42,494 nucleotides of DNA from Treponema sp. (GCA_031280125.1 JAITHE010000109.1:1-42494), one strand, 5' to 3'. Shown: positions 1 through 7,337, numbered from the stretch's first letter. Program-made: numbers and translations. Notes: generated from the letters alone by a model not told the origin.

Positions 1-126
1 GCGCGGTTCCCCTCCCGCTGTCAACACCATAGGTTGTTGTACCACTTGTAAGCAGCCGTGTCAATGCCCGCGGCGGGGACATACCGCTGGCGGCTGATTT
101 TCTGTACGCCCCCGCGTGCGTACCCC

Positions 127-156
127 TTGACCGGCCCCGCCCAGCATGAATATAGT
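127..156 (+). promoter_or_regulatory. sigma70-type promoter of ssrA
   Basis: A -35 box TTGACC (127-132) and a -10 box TATAGT (151-156) are separated by 18 bp. Transcription would begin near 163, leaving a leader of about 65 bases before the mature tmRNA 5' end at 229, to be removed by processing. I see no gene in 1-126. Confidence 0.6.
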
Positions 157-228
157 GAATGTACGGGGCAGGGCGGCCAGGCCCGTTCTGGCTATGGAAA
201 CCGCCCTGCCGCAGACCGTGATCCCCCT

Positions 229-571
229 GGGGGTGCACCGGTTTCGACTGGTACGGTTCGGGATACAGGCCGCAGGTGGAGCGCCCATCTCCTGATTGGG
301 CAAAACTTTAACTGCCAACAACGACAGTTACGATTACGCCTTAGCTGCGTAACCGCGTGGAACCGTTCCGCCGCTCTGAGGAACGGCTTCCGCGTCGCAA
401 TCAGGGCTGGCCGTACCGCCGCTTCCGGAGGCGGCGCGGCAAGAATACCCGGAATACGGAGGGGCCGCGCGCTGTCTAGCCAAGCCCTTCCCGACAATGC
501 AATAGGCGGCTAAACCTGTAGACGCCTGTGTTTCGCGTATTAGGACGCGGGTTCGATTCCCGCCACCTCCA
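229..571 (+). ncRNA. ssrA: transfer-messenger RNA (tmRNA)
   Basis: This RNA rescues stalled ribosomes by acting first as tRNA-Ala and then as a short mRNA that adds a degradation tag. The 5' end GGGGGTG (229-235) pairs with CACCTCC (564-570) as a seven-pair acceptor stem with one G-U pair. The conserved GGTTTCGACTGG block follows the 5' stem, and a T arm with GTTCGATTCC lies at 551-560. The tag frame begins at GCC 314 and reads ANNDSYDYALAA before TAA at 350-352. This keeps the ALAA degron and resembles, from memory, Treponema tags. The 3' end continues ACG rather than ACCA, so CCA must be added by nucleotidyltransferase. The region after the tag is GC-rich and hairpin-prone, as expected for the pseudoknots. 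Confidence 0.95.
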
Positions 572-576
572 CGCTT

Positions 577-2007
577 TTACCGCCCCGGCAGGGCTGCCGG
601 CCCCGGCCCTTTGGAAGGGCCGGGGAGTTCCTTGAGCTTTTTCAGTTCCAGCAGGATCATGATCCCCGTACAGACAAAGGCGGCGCTGTCTGCCACGGGA
701 GTGGCGGCCACCACCCCCCAGAGTCCCCAGATCCTGCCAAAGATAAAAATGCAGGGGATCAGGGCCAGGAACTGCCGGAACATGGAAAGAAAAATGGACG
801 CCCTGGGCCTTCCGGTAACTACAAAAAAATTGGTCGCCACAATGGTAAAACCGTTCACCGGCAGGGCAAGCATCACTATCCGCATAGCCGGAGGGGCAAA
901 ACGGAGCAGGGCGGAACTTCCCCTGGGGGCAAAGAGGCCCACCAGAAAACGGGGAAAGATCATGGTCAGGGCAAACCCTCCCAGGCAGATGGCAGTGGCC
1001 CCGGCCGCTGCCAGGAGCAGGGTCCGCCGCACCCGGTAAAAGCGTTTTGCCCCGTAGTTAAACCCCAGCAGGGGCTGGGCCCCCTGGTTGATCCCGAAGA
1101 TCGGCATCAGGATCAGCATGGCCACCGACATATTGATGTTAAGCCCCGACAGGGCGATGTCTCCCCCTCCCTCTCCCAGGGCCGCCGGACCGTACCAGCC
1201 CATGCTGACATTAAAGAGAAGCTGCGCCGTGGACATGACAAACTGAAGCAAAAACTGGGAACAGCCAAAGGACATAATATCCAGGATGATCCTGCCCTGG
1301 GGCTTGAAAGCCCAGGGCCTAAGCCGTATCTGGGCTTTTTTCCGGAAGTTAAAGGCCACAATAAACACCGCGGAGATAAACTGGGAGATGATCGTGGCCC
1401 AGGCGGCTCCCTCCACTCCCCATCCCAAAAGGATGATAAACACCGGATCCAGGACCATGTTGGTCCCCGCCCCTATGAGCATGCTTACCATGGTGATGTT
1501 GGGAAAACCCTGGGCCCTGGTACAGTGGGAAAAGCCGAAACCCGCCAGGGCAAAGACCTGGCCGTAGAGGATAATCCTGTAATAACTGCGGGCATAGCCC
1601 AGGGCGGCGCTTCCCTCCCCGGCCCCCATCAGGGAAAGCAGCGGATCCAGGAAGATCATCTCCACCACCGTGAGGATAACCCCAGCGGCGGCCAGGAGGA
1701 CCAGACAGTGGTTCAGGGCCTTTTCCGCCTCTTCCCGGCGGCCCTGGCCCAGGCGCATGGAGATCATGTTGGCCGCCCCAATGCCAAAGAGCATGGCAAA
1801 GGCCAGGGTAATGGTCATCAGGGGCATTACCAGGGACAGCCCTCCCAGGGCGATTTCGTTGACCCCCCGGCCCACCCAGATCCGGTCCACCACATTGTAG
1901 AGGGCGTTCACCACCATCCCCGTGATGGCGGGAACGGAAAATTGAAGTAAAAGCCGCCCCACGGGCTCCGTGCCGAGCCGGGCGGAGGCATTTGTGTGTC
2001 CAGCCAT
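577..2007 (-). CDS. MATE family multidrug/sodium efflux transporter
   Basis: This is an inner-membrane antiporter of the multi-antimicrobial extrusion family, 476 residues, the usual length for the family. It has twelve predicted membrane segments in two halves. The N-terminal signature is visible as FSVPAITGMVVNALYNVVDR (about residues 29-48) followed by ALGGLSLVMP, and the second half carries the matching GINQGAQPLLGFNYGA motif (about residues 305-320). The substrate cannot be told from sequence; drugs, organic cations or metabolites are all possible. The start codon at 2007 has no Shine-Dalgarno site but has TATACT six bases upstream, so the message may be leaderless. The stop lies only a few bases beyond the end of ssrA, which is transcribed convergently. 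Confidence 0.93.
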   Translation of the reverse strand: MAGHTNASARLGTEPVGRLLLQFSVPAITGMVVNALYNVVDRIWVGRGVNEIALGGLSLVMPLMTITLAFAMLFGIGAANMISMRLGQGRREEAEKALNHCLVLLAAAGVILTVVEMIFLDPLLSLMGAGEGSAALGYARSYYRIILYGQVFALAGFGFSHCTRAQGFPNITMVSMLIGAGTNMVLDPVFIILLGWGVEGAAWATIISQFISAVFIVAFNFRKKAQIRLRPWAFKPQGRIILDIMSFGCSQFLLQFVMSTAQLLFNVSMGWYGPAALGEGGGDIALSGLNINMSVAMLILMPIFGINQGAQPLLGFNYGAKRFYRVRRTLLLAAAGATAICLGGFALTMIFPRFLVGLFAPRGSSALLRFAPPAMRIVMLALPVNGFTIVATNFFVVTGRPRASIFLSMFRQFLALIPCIFIFGRIWGLWGVVAATPVADSAAFVCTGIMILLELKKLKELPGPSKGPGPAALPGR

Positions 2008-2013
2008 ACTTAT

Positions 2014-2019
2014 AGTATA
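2014..2019 (-). promoter_or_regulatory. -10 hexamer next to the MATE start
   Basis: On the minus strand TATACT is followed by six bases and then the ATG at 2007. Transcription would begin at or within one or two bases of the start codon. No good -35 match was found. It is one of a set of similarly placed hexamers in this window. Confidence 0.45.
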
Positions 2020-2143
2020 CTAAAGAAGAGAGCTTTATTCGAGTATACCCGCCGGGTTCTGTTTCCCGGCCCGCCTACCGGAAAAGCCCGGGGAAAGGCC
2101 CCTGCCGTCAGGGCAGTCCGCCCCTTCCCCAAAGGAGTGCGCC

Positions 2144-2368
2144 ATGCCCGAACCGGCAAAAAGGGACCCCAAGGCCCCGAAATTTCTCGAAATTACGATC
2201 AAGGACAGCGACAACAGGATCTGGTCCACCGTGTACGCCCAGGCCAAGGATTTTTCCACCGGATCCGTCGGTTACTATGCCTCCGAAAAAGCGGTAAACC
2301 CCGAAAGCGGTGAACGGTACCAGTGCGGTCTCAGTTTTACCCTGATCGGGTCAAAACCGGGGAAGTAG
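2144..2368 (+). CDS. Small conserved-looking hypothetical protein
   Basis: A 74-residue soluble protein with no signal peptide or membrane segment. I do not recognise a family. The start is well supported: an AAAGGAG ribosome binding site lies seven bases before ATG 2144. The composition is natural for a protein (balanced charged residues, FLEITIKDSDNRIWSTVYAQ near residues 14-33, then a Gly/Tyr-rich stretch), which argues against a chance ORF. It is divergent from the MATE gene and convergent with the leucine-rich-repeat gene, from which it is separated by a strong hairpin. Function unknown. Confidence 0.7.
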   Translation: MPEPAKRDPKAPKFLEITIKDSDNRIWSTVYAQAKDFSTGSVGYYASEKAVNPESGERYQCGLSFTLIGSKPGK

Positions 2369-2406
2369 ACCCGGCCCTGAAGTGAACCGCCCCGGGGAAC
2401 TATGCC

Positions 2407-2436
2407 CCCGGCGGCGGCAGGGATGCCGCCGCCGGG
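2407..2436. terminator. GC-rich hairpin between convergent genes
   Basis: A perfect 12-bp stem of CCCGGCGGCGGC and its complement encloses the six-base loop AGGGAT. It sits between the stops of the small ORF (+) and the LRR gene (-). No T-tract follows on either strand, so it may be a bidirectional mRNA-end structure rather than a classic intrinsic terminator. Confidence 0.6.
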
Positions 2437-2448
2437 CGGATACGAGGC

Positions 2449-4080
2449 TCATTCCCCGGAACCCCGGAATACCCAGTACCGGCCGTCAAAGACATAGGTC
2501 CCCCCGGCGCGGCGTCCGGTGTAATAGGCGCGGTAGAAAAAATCGTTCATAAAGGTATACCGGTCCTTGCCCTCCAGCACACTGTACAGGGGATTTCCGG
2601 CAAAGGCCCCGGAGACAATCCTGTTGTTGGCGGTGATCCGGATAGTCTTGAGGGCGTTCCCCGCAAAGGCCCGGTTGTCTATGCCCACATTCCGGGCATC
2701 CACCGTGAGGGTTTCCAGCTTGTTGCCGGTAAAGGCCCCCTCCCCTATGGACTCAACCCTGGAGGGAATCACCGCCGCCGCCAGGCTGTTGTTGGCAAAG
2801 GCCCGGCTGCCGATACTCCGCAGGCCGCCGGACAGGTTAAGGTTGGTCATGCCGTTATTGGCAAAGGCTTCTTCTCCAACGGCGGTAACGCTTTCCGGAA
2901 TGTTTACCACCGTCAGCTTGTTATCCGCAAAGGCCCCCTCCCGGATAACGGTGATATTTTCGGGAATCACCAGCTCCTGCATGCCGTTATTCCTAAAGCA
3001 GGAGGCGCTGACGTTCCGGATCCCCCGGGGCAGGGTTACAGACGTCAGGGCATTTCCCTCAAAGGCGCCGGCCCCTATGGAGCTAACGGTCTCCGCAATA
3101 TCCAGGGAGGCCAGTTTGTTTTTGGCAAAGGCGTTGTCCCCTATGGTCTTGACCGTGCCGGGGACGGAAAGGGAAACAAGCTGATTGTTCGCAAAGGCCC
3201 CCTCCCCTATGGTTTCCACAGCGCCGCGGATAGAAAGGGCCGCGATCTGGTTGTTGGCAAAGGCTTCCGCGGGGATGGTTTTAAGGCCGCCGGACAGGGT
3301 CAGTTCCGTAAGCTGATTATCCGAAAAGACCCCCGATCCCAGACCCGTTAACGAGGCCGGCAGGGCCAGGGCTTTAAGACTGTTGTTGGCAAAGGCCCCT
3401 TCGCCGATCCGTACCAGACCCTCGGCACAGGTAAGTTCCGCCAAAACCCCCTTCTCCTTCGCGGAAGCAAAGGCAGAGGGGCCAATGGACGTAACCGTAC
3501 CGGGGATACTAACCGAGGTCAGCTTGGAATTAAGAAAGGCCCCCTCCCCTATGGTTAAAAGCCCGCTGGAGAGGGTCAGTTCCGCCAGCTCGCTGGTCCG
3601 GCTCCCCGCCCCGGCGGCGTCTTCCGCGCCCCCTTCGGCGGCTTCCGCCGGTTGTACCGCGGCAAAGGCATAGTTTCCTATGGCGATGACGCTGCCGGGG
3701 ATGGACACCTTCACCAGCCTGGTATCCGCAAAGGCATAGTTCCCAATACGGACCACCGTGGCCGGGATGGTAACGCCGGTCAGGGCGCTGCCCCGGAAGG
3801 ATTCATCCCCAATTTCCACCACCGTTTTGCCGTTCACCCTTTCGGGAATCTCAAAGACGGCATTTTTTCCCCTAAAGGCGGTGATCCTGAGCTCCCCGGT
3901 CAGGGCGCCGTCTTCGCCGGCTAATTCCAGTACCTCCAGTTCGTTATCCGCCGGCGGCTCCTCCCCGCCGGGGCTGTCCGCGCCGGTCCCCGGCTTGCAG
4001 CCGGCCAGCATCAACAAAATAAGCAAAAGAACTCCGGAAAGGGAAATCCCCCGCCGGAACACCGTGGTTTTGACGATCAT
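2449..4080 (-). CDS. BspA-type leucine-rich repeat lipoprotein
   Basis: A predicted surface or periplasmic lipoprotein of 543 residues. Residues 1-28 form a signal peptide ending in the lipobox LAGC (Cys at about 28), followed by an acidic linker. Residues from about 65 to 500 are tandem repeats of about 23 residues of the LRR_5 (BspA / TpLRR) kind, with cores such as IGEGAFANN and LTxVxIPxxV. A non-repeat C-terminal tail of about 30 residues rich in Tyr and Arg follows. In spirochaetes and Bacteroidetes these proteins are tied to adhesion and protein binding; the ligand here is unknown. The start has AGGAGG eight bases upstream. It lies 78 bases downstream of the skp-like gene on the same strand, so co-transcription is possible. 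Confidence 0.93.
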   Translation of the reverse strand: MIVKTTVFRRGISLSGVLLLILLMLAGCKPGTGADSPGGEEPPADNELEVLELAGEDGALTGELRITAFRGKNAVFEIPERVNGKTVVEIGDESFRGSALTGVTIPATVVRIGNYAFADTRLVKVSIPGSVIAIGNYAFAAVQPAEAAEGGAEDAAGAGSRTSELAELTLSSGLLTIGEGAFLNSKLTSVSIPGTVTSIGPSAFASAKEKGVLAELTCAEGLVRIGEGAFANNSLKALALPASLTGLGSGVFSDNQLTELTLSGGLKTIPAEAFANNQIAALSIRGAVETIGEGAFANNQLVSLSVPGTVKTIGDNAFAKNKLASLDIAETVSSIGAGAFEGNALTSVTLPRGIRNVSASCFRNNGMQELVIPENITVIREGAFADNKLTVVNIPESVTAVGEEAFANNGMTNLNLSGGLRSIGSRAFANNSLAAAVIPSRVESIGEGAFTGNKLETLTVDARNVGIDNRAFAGNALKTIRITANNRIVSGAFAGNPLYSVLEGKDRYTFMNDFFYRAYYTGRRAGGTYVFDGRYWVFRGSGE

Positions 4081-4158
4081 GAACTATTCCTCCTGTGGAA
4101 TGTACGCCTTGACAGGCGTGCTGTGATAGGCTTGCGGTACCGGCCGTTGTTATACAAA

Positions 4159-4689
4159 CTACCTTCGTTTGCCGCCGGTCCGCATCCATTCAATAACCCG
4201 GGCGGTGATGTCCACCTCCGGGCTGTACCATAAAATCCCCGACCCTTCCTGTTTGCTCAACACCATGCTAAAGCCCTCGTTCTGGGCCACGGTGCGCAGC
4301 AGGTTACTCAGCCTCATAAGCTGATCCCCGGTCAGGGCCATGGCGGCCCTTTCCTTTTCCAGTTCCGCCATGCTGTTTCTGTAGTAGACCTGGATTTCCT
4401 GCTTCTTGGCCTGGACGTTTTTCTCCAGCTCCTTCAGGTCCTTGGCCTTTCCCTCTTCCTGGGCCCCGGCAAGCTGGGCCTCCAGTTCCTTCAGTTCCTC
4501 CCCCAGCCGGGCCAGGTTCTCCTGGACGGCGGCGCTCTTTTCGTTCAGGGCCGCCGCCGCATCCTGCCCCGTCATGGCCCTGGTAACCCGGTCCATGTCC
4601 ACCACCGCAAACCGGGTGATGCTTTTCTGGGCCCACAGGGAACAGGCCAAACCCGCCGCCAGCAGCCCGCAGATAACCCGCCGTTTCAT
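4159..4689 (-). CDS. OmpH/Skp-family periplasmic chaperone
   Basis: A 176-residue exported protein. A signal peptide ends around LWAQ (residue 21). The mature part starts with a beta strand containing FAVVDMDRVTRA, as in Skp, then a long charged coiled coil (about residues 45-115, rich in Glu, Lys and Ala), and ends with the second half of the small barrel (FSMVLSKQEGSGILWYSPEVDIT). In the family this forms a jellyfish-shaped trimer that carries unfolded outer-membrane proteins to the Bam complex. bamA is not adjacent here. AAGGAGG precedes the ATG at 4689. The LRR lipoprotein gene follows downstream. Confidence 0.9.
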   Translation of the reverse strand: MKRRVICGLLAAGLACSLWAQKSITRFAVVDMDRVTRAMTGQDAAAALNEKSAAVQENLARLGEELKELEAQLAGAQEEGKAKDLKELEKNVQAKKQEIQVYYRNSMAELEKERAAMALTGDQLMRLSNLLRTVAQNEGFSMVLSKQEGSGILWYSPEVDITARVIEWMRTGGKRR

Positions 4690-4756
4690 ACTATCCTCCT
4701 TACATACTGCGGCCGGCGTCTGTACCCGGAGAAGGCCCCTCCCGGAAGCCCCGCCC

Positions 4757-4784
4757 CCTGCTAAGGCGCTCGCGCCTTAGCAGG
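4757..4784. repeat. Perfect 13-bp palindromic stem
   Basis: CCTGCTAAGGCGC (4757-4769) and its exact complement (4772-4784) are separated by two bases. It lies in the intergenic space upstream of the skp-like gene. There is no T-tract. It could end the transcript of the gene at 5046-5756 (minus strand), bind a protein, or be a dispersed palindromic element. Confidence 0.5.
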
Positions 4785-4835
4785 TTCCCGGCGGAGGGAC
4801 CGCTCCAACGCGGCCCCCCGCCCTCCCTCCATAAC

Positions 4836-4849
4836 AGCGCCTGGGCGCT
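4836..4849. terminator. Small GC hairpin
   Basis: AGCGCC, TG, GGCGCT form a 6-bp stem in the gap between the genes at 5046 and 4689. It is weak as a terminator because no T-run follows on either strand. Confidence 0.25.
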
Positions 4850-4997
4850 TACTCTCCACAAACCCCGGCGGCCTGCTGTATGGCCGCCGTCATTTTTTCA
4901 GCCCGTTCCGTGAACCGGCGGTTAAAATGCTCCCGATCCGCCCCGGACAGCCGGTCCGCCGGCGTTTCACCGGCGGGGAAGTCCGGGGATACCCGGC

Positions 4998-5030
4998 GGG
5001 GAGTTTCACAGCGGCGCCGGGAAACTCCCC
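4998..5030 (-). terminator. Hairpin after the hypothetical gene
   Basis: GGGGAGTTTC (4998-5007) pairs with GAAACTCCCC (5021-5030) around a 13-base loop, starting 16 bases past the stop of the gene at 5046-5756. There is no clear T-tract on the minus strand, so termination is an inference from position. Confidence 0.4.
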
Positions 5031-5045
5031 CTGTAGTCCGGGCAA

Positions 5046-5756
5046 TTACGGAACAATGGCCGGGAACAAGGGTCCCCAGGGACCGGCCTGGCCCTTGGAA
5101 TTTTCGCAGCGGATACAAAAGTACACCGTGGAACCCCGGTCTTCGTGGAAGTCCAGCCGCTCCTTCCTCCGCCGGGTCCACTGGGAATGGGGCAGGTCGT
5201 CCCCGGTGGCGGGGGGATTCATCAACAGCCGCCGCTTCCCCGTGGCCAGTTCCACCCCCGCGCCCCCCGGCGGGTAGATTCCCCAGTAGATCCGGTATCC
5301 GTAGTCGCCCCGGACATCCGCCGGATCCTGACCGGCCACCGGGCGGCACCGCAGTTCCAGCACCCCCGGCCCGGGGAAGCTCACATCCGCCTCGGCAAAC
5401 TCCGCGGGGGGCGGGGCCGGCGTGGGGATACTGTCCCGGGGTTTCAGGAGCAGCGCCGGATAGTCCGCCTCCAAGAGGGGCGGGGCGTGGACATACCGCT
5501 CCTTGATAAACCGCAGCTTCTGTACCAGCGCCTCGAAGGCCGCCCGGCACGCCGCGGTGGTCTTTTGGTTCCGGTCCGACCCCTTGGCGGTGGCCAGGGC
5601 CGCGTCCGCCGTCCCCGTGAGGGTTACCAGCTCCGTTACCTCCCCCTGGGGAATGTTCCAGGCCGTATACTTCTGGGCCAGGACGGTCATCCAGACCTTG
5701 CCCAGGTTCAATACGTCCTCCCGTCTGCCGGGAATCCAGTCTGATCTTTGGTTCAT
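5046..5756 (-). CDS. Conserved hypothetical protein ending in a fibronectin-like fold
   Basis: A cytoplasmic-looking protein of 236 residues with no signal peptide. The first half is helical (WIPGRREDVLNLGKVWMTVL near the N terminus, then Ala/Thr-rich helices), with a Pro-rich hinge around residues 108-120. The second half is beta-rich and ends with GPWGPLFPAIVP, a closing motif I associate with a poorly characterised family seen in Treponema and Bacteroidetes. Two starts are possible: ATG 5762, only two bases after GGAGG, and ATG 5756, eight bases after it; I chose 5756. A TATAAT -10 box lies at 5813-5818. Its promoter region is formed by the 21-bp dyad array. Function unknown. Confidence 0.8.
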   Translation of the reverse strand: MNQRSDWIPGRREDVLNLGKVWMTVLAQKYTAWNIPQGEVTELVTLTGTADAALATAKGSDRNQKTTAACRAAFEALVQKLRFIKERYVHAPPLLEADYPALLLKPRDSIPTPAPPPAEFAEADVSFPGPGVLELRCRPVAGQDPADVRGDYGYRIYWGIYPPGGAGVELATGKRRLLMNPPATGDDLPHSQWTRRRKERLDFHEDRGSTVYFCIRCENSKGQAGPWGPLFPAIVP

Positions 5757-5796
5757 AACCATTTCCTCCGTTAAACCCCAGAGTAAACCCTCCGGC

Positions 5797-5976
5797 GTCT
5801 AAAGGCAACGAAATTATATCTGTAGACAACAGAGCATTGTCTAAAGACAACAGAGCATTGTCTAAAGACAACGAAGCATTGTCTAAAGACAACGAAGCAT
5901 TGTCTGTAGACAACGAAGCATTGTCTACAGACAACGGAGCATTGTCTAAAGACAACGAAGCATTGTCTACAGAAAA
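5797..5976. repeat. 21-bp tandem array carrying TTGTCT-NN-AGACAA dyads
   Basis: About eight and a half units of exactly 21 bp: 5797-5817 (degenerate), then 5818, 5839, 5860, 5881, 5902, 5923 and 5944, and a partial unit from 5965. Each full unit junction contains the dyad TTGTCT-NN-AGACAA; the two central bases vary (AA, GT, AC) while both arms are kept, except in the degenerate end units. The only other variable site is a triplet (GAA, AGA, GGA). The most degenerate unit contains the TATAAT -10 box (5813-5818) of the minus-strand gene at 5756. Spacing of 21 bp is two helical turns, so the dyads face one side of the DNA. The array can be read without stops on both strands as a heptapeptide repeat, but I see no convincing start site there. 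Confidence 0.9.
5813..5818 (-). promoter_or_regulatory. -10 box TATAAT upstream of the 5756 gene
   Basis: A perfect TATAAT on the minus strand, predicting a start near 5806 and a leader of about 50 bases with a good ribosome binding site. The best -35-like match is TAGACA, 19 bp upstream and part of a 21-bp repeat unit, so the repeat array supplies the upstream promoter sequence. Confidence 0.5.
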
Positions 5977-5992
5977 GGGCCCCCGGGGACCC
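5972..5992 (-). terminator. Intrinsic terminator candidate of an orphan transcript
   Basis: On the minus strand GGGTCC, CCGG, GGGCCC form a 6-bp stem with one U-G pair, followed directly by TTTTCT. It stands about 300 bases downstream of the strong minus-strand promoter at 6300-6328, with no gene between. Confidence 0.45.
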
Positions 5993-6174
5993 CCGGATGG
6001 GCGGTTCCGCGTCCCGGACGGAGCAGCCCGGACCCTCCCTGCCCCGGGGCGGGTTCCGGATACGGAGCGAGGCACGCCGCCTCCCCCAGTAGGCACGGGG
6101 GATCCCTTATCCCCTAACCGGGGAAGGCCGGGGGGATATACGAATGTTGCTGTGCAAGAAATTACGGATTGCTT

Positions 6175-6192
6175 GGGGGGGGGGGGGGGGGG
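6175..6192. repeat. Homopolymeric tract of 18 G
   Basis: An uninterrupted run of 18 G on the plus strand (C on the minus strand) in the intergenic region. Tracts this long are prone to slipped-strand length change. In Treponema pallidum, poly-G tracts near antigen genes are known to vary and to change expression. No gene start lies close by; it is inside the candidate orphan transcript. Confidence 0.95.
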
Positions 6193-6254
6193 TAACTCAC
6201 TGTACTGTAAGGAATTAACCTATGCACGCTCCCTGGCCCTCCCGGATAAGAATG

Positions 6255-6291
6255 TAACGATCCACCCAGCCCTGGCGGCTGTGGACCGTTA
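6255..6291 (-). other. Strong hairpin at a predicted RNA 5' end
   Basis: On the minus strand TAACGGTCCAC and GTGGATCGTTA pair over 11 positions with one G-U, and AGCC/GGCT extends the stem inside. It begins about two bases after the predicted transcription start of the promoter at 6300-6328. A 5' stem of this kind often protects RNA from decay. Confidence 0.55.
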
Positions 6292-6299
6292 TGCCTGCT

Positions 6300-6328
6300 A
6301 TTGTAGGGAGGATGGGGGATTTTGTCAA
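6300..6328 (-). promoter_or_regulatory. Near-consensus sigma70 promoter facing a gene-free region
   Basis: TTGACA (6328-6323), a 17-bp spacer, and TACAAT (6305-6300) on the minus strand. This is one of the best promoter matches in the window, yet the next start codon downstream is over 500 bases away. The -35 begins about ten bases past the stop of the CAP-domain gene. Confidence 0.6.
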
Positions 6329-6337
6329 CCGCCGGTA

Positions 6338-7159
6338 TTAGGGCCGCCAGGGGGTTTTTTCTGCCACCCCGTGCCCCCCCAGGTCTATGATGATTCTACG
6401 GTTATAGATGCCCACCCCGATCCTGTCATACTGGGGATCGGAGAGGTTGACCCGGTGTCCCTTATCGGCCTCGCTCCCGTCGGCAATGAATCCCCAGACT
6501 ATACGGGCCGCCGGTTGGCCGCTGTAAGAGGCGACGTTTTCCCCCCAGTAGGGAACGTTGACATACACCCGGACCCGGCTGACATCGTTATGCCCCCCGT
6601 CTCCCCGGGCGCATTTATGCAGGGCGGCCTGGTGTAATCCCCGGGAAGGATACAGGGGCTGGGCAGGGAAACTGTAATTTCTATGGGCGGCATTTTGTAT
6701 AAATTCCGCCTGGGCCGAAACACCCTCCGGCAGGGCGGCCAGTCCGTTGGCGCTGCACCATCCCACGGGGTTAGCCCGGAATTTGTTGATCTCCCACACC
6801 ACGTCCTTTTCTAACTGGGACCATTTTGTTTCGTATACTGTTCCTTCTCCGGGGTTGGCGTTAAAGTCGCCCACCGTATCCTGGGCCGGCGGAAACCAGA
6901 TGTTGATGGGATGCCGGGGGGGCCATCCCGTAAAGGGATACTCTCCATCGAATCCAAGCCCTTCTGTCCGCAGGGGCTCCCCGTCGGCGGTGGCAAGCCG
7001 GCTCCGGAACTGGGAGCCGCCCTGTCCTCCCCCTCCCCCGCTCAGGGCGCCCTCGTCCAGCAGGCCGGGATCTATGGACTGACCGCCGCAGCCCGAGGCC
7101 AGGAAGAACAATACCGCCGTCAGCGCCGGCGCTCCCCACACCTGCCGTATCTTTTTCAT
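6338..7159 (-). CDS. CAP/SCP-domain lipoprotein
   Basis: An exported protein of 273 residues. The start at 7159 is chosen over the in-frame 7198 because AAGGAGG lies just before it and a signal peptide begins there (MKKIRQVW). The peptide ends in a relaxed lipobox ASGC. A Gly/Pro-rich linker follows. The last 160 residues are a CAP (cysteine-rich secretory/PR-1-like) domain: the GENVAS motif, a GHNDVS segment, and GHRVNLSDPQYDRIGVGI, giving the paired histidines and acidic residues of the CAP cavity. Bacterial CAP proteins are secreted or cell-surface proteins of mostly unknown biochemical role. It has its own promoter (7232-7260) and is divergent from the LacI-type regulator gene, which might control it. 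Confidence 0.88.
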   Translation of the reverse strand: MKKIRQVWGAPALTAVLFFLASGCGGQSIDPGLLDEGALSGGGGGQGGSQFRSRLATADGEPLRTEGLGFDGEYPFTGWPPRHPINIWFPPAQDTVGDFNANPGEGTVYETKWSQLEKDVVWEINKFRANPVGWCSANGLAALPEGVSAQAEFIQNAAHRNYSFPAQPLYPSRGLHQAALHKCARGDGGHNDVSRVRVYVNVPYWGENVASYSGQPAARIVWGFIADGSEADKGHRVNLSDPQYDRIGVGIYNRRIIIDLGGHGVAEKTPWRP

Positions 7160-7231
7160 GTCCGCCTCCTTAAAGAACACTGGGGTTGGCCCGGACATAA
7201 GGAAACCCCCCAGGCGTCTTTGCCATATACC

Positions 7232-7260
7232 ACTATTGGGTACAAGCGGGGCTATGTCAA
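7232..7260 (-). promoter_or_regulatory. Promoter of the CAP lipoprotein gene
   Basis: TTGACA (7260-7255), a 17-bp spacer and AATAGT (7237-7232) on the minus strand. The predicted start is near 7225, giving a leader of about 65 bases before ATG 7159. Confidence 0.6.
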
Positions 7261-7337
7261 CACTTTTTCCCGCCCCGTACTGTCTCCGGCCCGGGGGAGC
7301 GGGTTCCGGCGGCCTTCCCTTTTCCCCGCCCTCCCCC

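Larger units (their letters stand above)
5972..6293 (-). ncRNA. Candidate orphan transcript of about 320 nt
   Basis: The borders are inferred: a near-consensus promoter (6300-6328) predicts a start near 6293, and the stem plus T-run at 5972-5992 could end it. The RNA would open with an 11-bp stem (6281-6291 with 6255-6265), then contain a run of 18 C (6192-6175) and several GC hairpins. The opening stem has a G-U pair on the minus strand but an A-C mismatch on the plus strand, which favours minus-strand RNA. No ORF with a plausible start was found, and I see none of the conserved motifs of RNase P RNA, 6S RNA or SRP RNA. It could instead be a long 5' leader of the gene at 5756. Confidence 0.35.

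Noticed and set aside
58-513. Open frames across the first 500 bases on both strands
   Set aside because: They lie over the tmRNA gene and its promoter and have no protein-like composition.
5797-5976. CRISPR array
   Set aside because: Units are contiguous with no unique spacers, only 21 bp, and there are no cas genes.
4849-6096. Long minus-strand frame including heptad repeats
   Set aside because: It overlaps the better-supported gene at 5046-5756 in another frame, and its middle is Gly/Arg/Pro shadow sequence. Its last 40 codons (4849-4970, ending RAEKMTAAIQQAAGVCGE) look gene-like but have no usable start; they may be a remnant.
5972-6293. RNase P RNA, 6S RNA or SRP RNA
   Set aside because: The conserved core motifs of these RNAs were looked for and not seen.
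5837-6637. Plus-strand frame of 266 codons starting in the 21-bp array
   Set aside because: It starts at a TTG inside a repeat with no ribosome binding site, crosses the poly-G tract, and then overlaps the CAP-domain gene on the other strand. Repeat unit changes are not of a coding type.
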